Shown here: in pieces, positions 52,395-64,000 of the stretch
Position numbering within the stretch: the first letter of the stretch is position 1
Layout: every line of letters starts with the position of its first letter
From: Ficedula albicollis
Taxonomy: Eukaryota; Chordata; Aves; Passeriformes; Muscicapidae
DNA length: 64,000 nt
Assembly: GCF_000247815.1 (NCBI RefSeq)
Contig: NC_021676.1
Location: 751,292 to 815,291, forward strand
Reading direction: 5' to 3'
Notes under the pieces: model-generated
Database searches by the model: none
What the model saw: only the letters and a program-made list of their open reading frames with translations
Told to the model about the DNA's origin: nothing
Position numbers and translations under genes: made by a program

Positions 52395-53538
52395 CTCACA
52401 CGCCAGCAGCCTGACCTCAAAAACACTGCTGCCCTTGTTAGAAGTCACCTGGCACCATGACACTGTTCTCCTCTCGAACGAGAAGGGCTACAGGGCTGCT
52501 CTAAAGGCTAACTTGGTGCTTTCTGAAATACCTGGGCAGCTCCCACGGCTCACACTCGGCTCCCATGCTGTCAGCCAGCTCAGAGGAAAGCCCTCCCCAG
52601 CTCTGGAGGTGATTTTCACTATCGCTCCAGGCGCTGGTAGGATTCTCAATGCGTGTCTCAGGTTTCCAATAGCACGAGCAGCTTCGGAAAGGTTAGTTTG
52701 TTTTAAATAGCTCAGCCATCTGTCCTGCGGGGCCTGATGGGAGCTGCAGGGATCAGAGCAGCCAAAACAGAATTTTTCAAACTGTCAGTTTCTCATTACA
52801 AACACTTCAGCTTGAAACAGACCCGCGTCCTTAAAAAGAAAGTTAACTCTGTATATTTTTCTTGTGCATTACACAAACACTGCCAGTCGTGCTGTAGCAG
52901 TTTCCTTGTGGTGCTGGAATTTCACCAATGCAAATATTGGGCCTGAACCTCACCAGCACTTTGCAAACCTCATTTGTGTACTTCGAGACTTTGAACTCAA
53001 AAATACTTATTTATTACAGGCAGCCACCACACAGAACCAAGAACCAAAGCAGAGCAGTAAGGAAACACTTTGTGAATGGAAATCAGGCACATGGGCTTAG
53101 GTTTTCTCAGCCACTTCCTGAATGTCAGCTGAAGCCCTGGGCTCATCTATTCTAGAAAGTGAAATCAATTTATTCACTTAATTCACAGGATTCACTTCCT
53201 TTATTAAAGATTTGTTTTGAGGAGAGTGAGTTGAGAGCACACAGGCCAGCTAAGCACAGCAGCTGACACCAGCAATCGCTGATACACTGCTGGAAAAATA
53301 AAAATGCATGAGAAGCAGCAGCATTTCCTTGGGCAAATGCTGCTCCACACCAAACAACCAAGCACAGCCTTGCTGGCACCCCCCCCAGTGAAAATGCTGA
53401 TTGAGCCCCAGTACTCTGGAAAAGCCCACACAACCAACTGACCCAAACAACCAAGCACAGCCTTGCTGGCACCCCGCCCAGTGAAAATGCTGATTGAGCC
53501 TCAGTACTGCCCTGGAAAAGCCCACACAACCAACTGAT
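52395..53538. repeat. 1,144-bp tandem duplication, copy 1
   Basis: Starts CTCACACGCCAGCAGCCTGA. Near its end a ~92-bp subunit (CCAAACAACCAAGCACAGCC...) is itself present twice. Confidence 0.96.
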
Positions 53539-54590
53539 CTCACACGCCAGCAGCCTGACCTCAAAAACACTGCTGCCCTTGTTAGAAGTCACCTTGCACC
53601 ATGACACTGTTCTCCTCTCGAACGAGAAGGGCTACAGGGCTGCTCTAAAGGCTAACTTGGTGCTTTCTGAAATACCTGGGCAGCTCCCACGGCTCACACT
53701 CGGCTCCCATGCTGTCAGCCAGCTCAGAGGAAAGCCCTCCCCAGCTCTGGAGGTGATTTTCACTATCGCTCCAGGCGCTGGTAGGATTCTCAATGCGTGT
53801 CTCAGGTTTCCAATAGCACGAGCAGCTTTGGAAAGGTTAGTTTGTTTTAAATAGCTCAGCCATCTGTCCTGCGGGGCCTGATGGGAGCTGCAGGGATCAG
53901 AGCAGCCAAAACAGAATTTTTCAAACTGTCAGTTTCTCATTACAAACACTTCAGCTTGAAACAGACCCGCGTCCTTAAAAAGAAAGTTAACTCTGTATAT
54001 TTTTCTTGTGCATTACACAAACACTGCCAGTCGTGCTGTAGCAGTTTCCTTGTGGTGCTGGAATTTCACCAATGCAAATATTGGGCCTGAACCTCACCAG
54101 CACTTTGCAAACCTCATTTGTGTACTTCGAGACTTTGAACTCAAAAATACTTATTTATTACAGGCAGCCACCACACAGAACCAAGAACCAAAGCAGAGCA
54201 GTAAGGAAACACTTTGTGAATGGAAATCAGGCACATGGGCTTAGGTTTTCTCAGCCACTTCCTGAATGTCAGCTGAAGCCCTGGGCTCATCTATTCTAGA
54301 AAGTGAAAACAATTTATTCACTTAATTCACAGGATTCACTTCCTTTATTAAAGATTTGTTTTGAGGAGAGTGAGTTGAGAGCACACAGGCCAGCTAAGCA
54401 CAGCAGCTGACACCAGCAATCGCTGATACACTGCTGGAAAAATAAAAATGCATGAGAAGCAGCAGCATTTCCTTGGGCAAATGCTGCTCCACACCAAACA
54501 ACCAAGCACAGCCTTGCTGGCACCCCGCCCAGTGAAAATGCTGATTGAGCCTCAGTACTGCCCTGGAAAAGCCCACACAACCAACTGATC
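53539..54590. repeat. 1,144-bp tandem duplication, copy 2 (one subunit shorter)
   Basis: Near-identical to 52,395-53,538 (few substitutions, e.g. GCTTCGG versus GCTTTGG), with a single copy of the ~92-bp subunit. Confidence 0.96.
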
Positions 54591-54639
54591 CCAGGAGTAT
54601 CCAAAGAGATGAGACACGCAACAAATGTATATTAATCAG

Positions 54640-57600
54640 AACAACATACCAAAGTTTATTGATTACTTCAAACAAAAGTTTCTGTAATGAAAAAAGAGCA
54701 AGTTGCATTCATAAAAGGTAACATTCACATTCAATTTCCTTGATATAAAGCAACATAAATGTATAAAATTGCATTTAAGTGAAAAAAATGTAAGGTTGCA
54801 GTCCTTTTTCTTTGCAAGAAGCTGAAAATGCATCTGCTCATTGCCTGTATATAATTTACATTTTCTATATACTACATGGTTTTTTAAAAAAATTCATAGC
54901 TGGGAAATTGGATAAATGGTGCAGTATTAGGAAAGTTTTTCAACTGAGTGTATACAAATTCAATTTGAAGCCTTTATGCAATTCCAAGTCATTTATAATA
55001 TTCTCGTAACGATTAGGATTAGTTTTTGAAGAGTCGCTATGACTACACCAAGCTCCACTGTTATCACATAAAGAGTTTTAGAGGGAATCTTAATTAACTT
55101 TCCTTATCCTTCAGTGTCACTAGTCAGTGATAAAACTTCAGCAAATTATGATGAGAAAACCCCAGCCTTTTTTTCCTTCAAGTTTCTCCACCGCAAAGTC
55201 TGTACTGACCTTTTACTGCACCCGACGAGCACCAGGAGCGTGGAGGGGACTCAGCAGCACCCACCCTGGCACTGCTGTCCCACACTGCCACAATCCTGCT
55301 GCCCTACAGCCCCTGCCACCGCCTCTCCCCCTCTCTAGCCTCAGAAGGGGTCTCACGAGTCACCCACAGCAATAGGAATCTTGGAGTGATGAGGATCAGC
55401 TCTTCTGCAGGACCAGGGCAGCCTGGCTGTCCTGGCCCCCAGCACTACACCAGCTGAAGATCCAGGCCCAAAAAAGCTGCATTTTCCCAGAAGAGCTGCT
55501 ATTCAAGACATCCCACGTGAATTCCACCCCACCTGTCAGCACACACACCTTGGGTTTGAACATTCAGCTGTTGCAATGGCTCGTTCCAGCTGCAGACAGG
55601 ACACTTGGAAACACCAAGAGAAAGATTTGGATCTCAGGAGGCTGTGTCGAGACAGGCAGCAGAAATTACCCTGTTCCCATGACTATTTGAACAGTTCAAG
55701 TCTCACTGTTCCTGCTGGTATCACCAATGGAATCCCAGGGGAACAGGCTGACCCTGGGAGCAGAGCATGACACAGAACAGAAGGTGTCAGGCTTGGGACC
55801 ACTGGGGCTTGGAATGGTTTTGAATCACAGGAATCAGGCATTTTAGTGCCTGGTTTTGAAAGGTTATGTAAACACAAGTCAGCAACCGTGTACTTAAGGA
55901 GAATGGTTAGATTTGGCATAGAGAGCACATCTTCATTGTATTCATTGTGTACTGGATCTGTAGGCACCACATTTCAGCAAGAAAACTTGAGAACGGGACA
56001 AGGTCTGCAAGTTGAATTCTAGGTCTGTAAAATGAGCTAGGAAAATGGGGAAAAAAGAAGAAAAAGGAAGAAAATGAAAGCTTTGCCCACAGGACACATG
56101 CTGGCAGTGCAGCTCCTGCCTTGCATGCAGCAAGAGCTGAGCTGTGCTCACTGACACAGTGCAGACTCTGCTTGTGGTGAGGCCAGTGCAGAGTGTATAA
56201 TACAGGGTCCTGTCCATCTGTCCATCCGTCCCCTCCCGTGCTGGGTGATGGCAGAGCAGCCACAGGGACGTGCACTCCCCTCTCCCACTGGGGTAAGGCC
56301 CATCCAAAATCCTCCTGATGCAGGAATGTGCCAGCAGCTGATCCACACCACGAACCACAGCCATGGCAGCCAGAGAGCAAGACTCAATCCTTAACAGAAC
56401 CCTTAAAACTAACAGTCTGCAGTTCAACAGAATTTGGTGAGGGGAGTGCTCTGTCTAGTCCCAAATTGTTCTGTTGTATGCACAGGACACAAAGCCTGAG
56501 GAGCAGGAGCCAAACCCAGCGCAGAGCTTGCTGTTCTCACAGGAGTTCCTCTGGGGACATCAGCAGGAGGGAGGGACTGTCACACCAACCAGCAGTGGCA
56601 CAGAGGCTGGCTGGCACTGCTTGTGACTTAACACAACAAAAAAAGCTGCTCTTTCCACATATGAAGTATCAGAGGAAAAAAAAATATTGAGAGTCAGGCA
56701 TCTCACCTTTGCTGTGCAGAACCTAAAGAGAAAAGTTCCTACGACCATGGTGCAGGCAGATTTAAAAAGAACATGCCAATTTAAAAAACAAATAGAATGT
56801 AAAATAAAATCAGGTTCATGTACTTGATTTTAAACTGTCTTCTTTTTTCTTAGTGCAAATAACCCAAGATGCAGTTTTGTACACCTGCAGGTTCACAGGC
56901 ACAGCCCATGTCCCTGGGATCAGCCAAGGACTGCATGTCCCTCAGGCCGGTAAAGTGTTGGAGCAACTGCACAGTGCAGTAACGTAAGCACAGCCCCAGG
57001 ACCTGGGCAGGGGCTCAGAGTCTGCCACAGCACAACTTTTGGGACTCCTTTCTCCCCCACAAGTGCTCCTTCCATCACAAACAGCCACAAAACCACCTTT
57101 TCTTCACCCTCCAGCAGGAACAGACCCAGCAGCAGAGTGGTTTTGGGAGGATGCTCTGGCACTTCCCAGCACTGCAGGTCTTCACACGGACACACTGCTG
57201 TGGACAGAGCACAGACTGTTTCCAGCTACTCCTGGAGGAGGGAGCAGCAAAGATCTCTCCCAAATTTTCAGCTGATCCTGCCGTGTGCAATTGGGAACCC
57301 ACAGCTGGGAGGGGCTCCAGGGCTGCATCCACTCTGCGTGTGAGGGAGCAGCCTCTTCCCAGCACCTTCAGGTTTGGGGGCGAATGGGGCTGGGTTGGTC
57401 TGTGCTACTTCTTTGGTCAGGCAGAGCAGGAGCTGTGAGCAGCTCTGCAGGGCAGAGGAACCCCTGGGTGAGAGGGGCTGGCACTGCACTCTTGCACTTC
57501 CATCCATGCTGCTCTGGGTGAACTCCTAAAGATGCTTTCTCAGCCTCCAGTGATGCACGACTTGGCAGAATTGGTTTTTCTGGGAGGGCAGGGAAGCCAC

Positions 57601-58956
57601 AAGACCAAGGACTAAGGTGGGGCCAGTGCCCTGCTGCTCTGTCAGCACGGCTGCTCACAGTCCTTGGCACTAGCAGAGGGCACTGCCAGCTTAAAACCAC
57701 GGGTTTCCTACAGCATGACAATGTGCAGTGGTTGTGTGGAGCACTTTAAGGTATCCTGAGAGGATATCTTTCTGCCAAATTAGTAACAGCATCTTCAGCC
57801 TTCACATAACCATTCTCTATACGTTTGTATGACACTAACACAGGCAGATCAAAGGGGCCAGCCTGCAAAAATCAGAAGGAAAACAAACATGTATTGCAAC
57901 TGTTACATTCCCAAACTCTCAAACCTTTTCCCTGGTTATTAAAAAAAATTATATAGGAGAAGAAGAATGATTAGCCCATGATAAAAGTGCCAAATATCAT
58001 TCACAACCAAGTAATCAGATGATAAATCAATTTTCACAATTTGCAAAGTGCTGCATTTGAGTCTAAAAGTGGCATCTGCCCCACTGTGGCTCCTGCTCTG
58101 TGCTGGCCCAGCCACCTCCCACACCAGTCTGCACCAGTATGTGCTGGTGGAGAGCACCCCCTAATGTCAGTGGGGAAGGACTGGCTGCTGGCCCTGCCAT
58201 GCCCATAAACCCGATTTCTTTAGCAGCAGTGTGGGCACAAAGGTGAGCGAGGCTTGTGGACAACCTGCAGATTTGTGTTTGCAGCAGACAGCACACATAA
58301 CATCACCCCTGAAAGCAGAATTGTGAATTCAATCAGGCACTTTTACTTTTTTCATTCTGCTATTGGCTTACTACAAAGTTTAAAATCAAGTCAGTTCATG
58401 AGGATGCTCTGGGTGTGTGCACAGACACAGACACCCAGACAAGCCTCTGTCCCATGTGCTGACACACAGACAAGTACATTTGTTTAGTGTCCATCTAGGC
58501 AGATGAATTAAAACATACTTATTTCTATCTGACAGAACAGCATGCACCCTAGAGAAAGGGATTTTGGTACAATTCAGATGCAATACTGGAATCATTTTAA
58601 CAATTGATTTCCATCCTTCTCTGTAAATGTATCAGCTTAGCTTTTATATTCAGAATGCACTCTCAAATTTTCTGCTAATATGAGACTGAAGTCACAGTTA
58701 GATTGAAATATTTGTTTAGATACTGTTGAATATTTGAAAGGATCTGTACAGATACAGATCCTGAAGAAGCTGGAGAGTACAACACCCCCACATTAAAATG
58801 CATCCCAAGCATTGCATCTCCATTCCACAAGGACAGGTGCCCCACACCGACAGCCCAGAGGATTACAAGAACCACGGTTTAATTGATTTGGAGGAAGTTA
58901 CATTTGGTTAATCAATGCCTTTAGAACCATCCCAACTCCTCCAGACAGGGTACCTG
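54640..58956 (-). other. ATP11C: Probable ATP11C 3' UTR and downstream sequence
   Basis: Downstream of the ATP11C stop no other gene is recognised for 4.3 kb. On the minus strand an AATAAA lies at 54,660-54,655 within an AT-rich stretch (54,600-55,130) typical of a 3' UTR end. Other weaker signals exist, and the true cleavage site and any extra 3' exon cannot be fixed from sequence alone. Confidence 0.4.

Positions 58957-64000
<5,044 letters not shown>

Overview
This window is vertebrate nuclear DNA, most likely from a songbird. It has spliced exons of a few tens of codons in long introns, CR1 LINE tails, LTR fragments of a passerine ERV type, and many GC-rich minisatellites. Both recognisable genes lie on the minus strand, so transcription runs from high to low coordinates. 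Their order and orientation match human Xq27 (F9, MCF2, ATP11C).

MCF2 (Dbl/MCF.2 Rho guanine-nucleotide exchange factor) occupies about 1-38,182. I traced 21 coding exons whose reading phases all agree: 2,543 bp, 845 codons from the first in-frame ATG at 38,174. In protein order they encode a Sec14/CRAL-TRIO-like domain, a spectrin-like coiled-coil region, the DH exchange domain and the first part of the PH domain. The rest of the PH domain and the C-terminus lie beyond base 1. The true 5' end was not identified; a CpG-rich stretch near 47.5 kb is the best promoter candidate.

ATP11C (P4-ATPase phospholipid flippase) contributes its last three coding exons at 58,957-63,384: TM9, TM10 and the cytoplasmic tail. 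A probable 3' UTR extends down to about 54.64 kb. The earlier ATP11C exons lie beyond base 64,000.

Regions between: 38.2-47.5 kb is probably the first MCF2 intron or 5' flank. It carries a hexanucleotide array (42.45-42.77 kb), a 21-bp satellite array (42.88-43.65 kb) and an N gap (45,233-45,787). At 47.4-50.86 kb there is a CpG-rich block, a GGTAC-rich minisatellite and a tandem duplication of about 1.1 kb. At 52.4-54.6 kb there is a second tandem duplication of about 1.1 kb. Nine pure G or C runs of 69-1,440 bp are almost certainly assembly or base-calling fill, mostly inside tandem repeats or LTRs.

The most interesting biology is in MCF2 between 19.96 and 22.97 kb. Three consecutive exons have tandem repeats whose unit contains the exon's own splice site: a donor copied about ten times, an acceptor copied at least six times, and an acceptor copied twice. 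One downstream donor copy would add 14 in-frame codons. No bacterial-type system, CRISPR array or tRNA/rRNA gene was seen.
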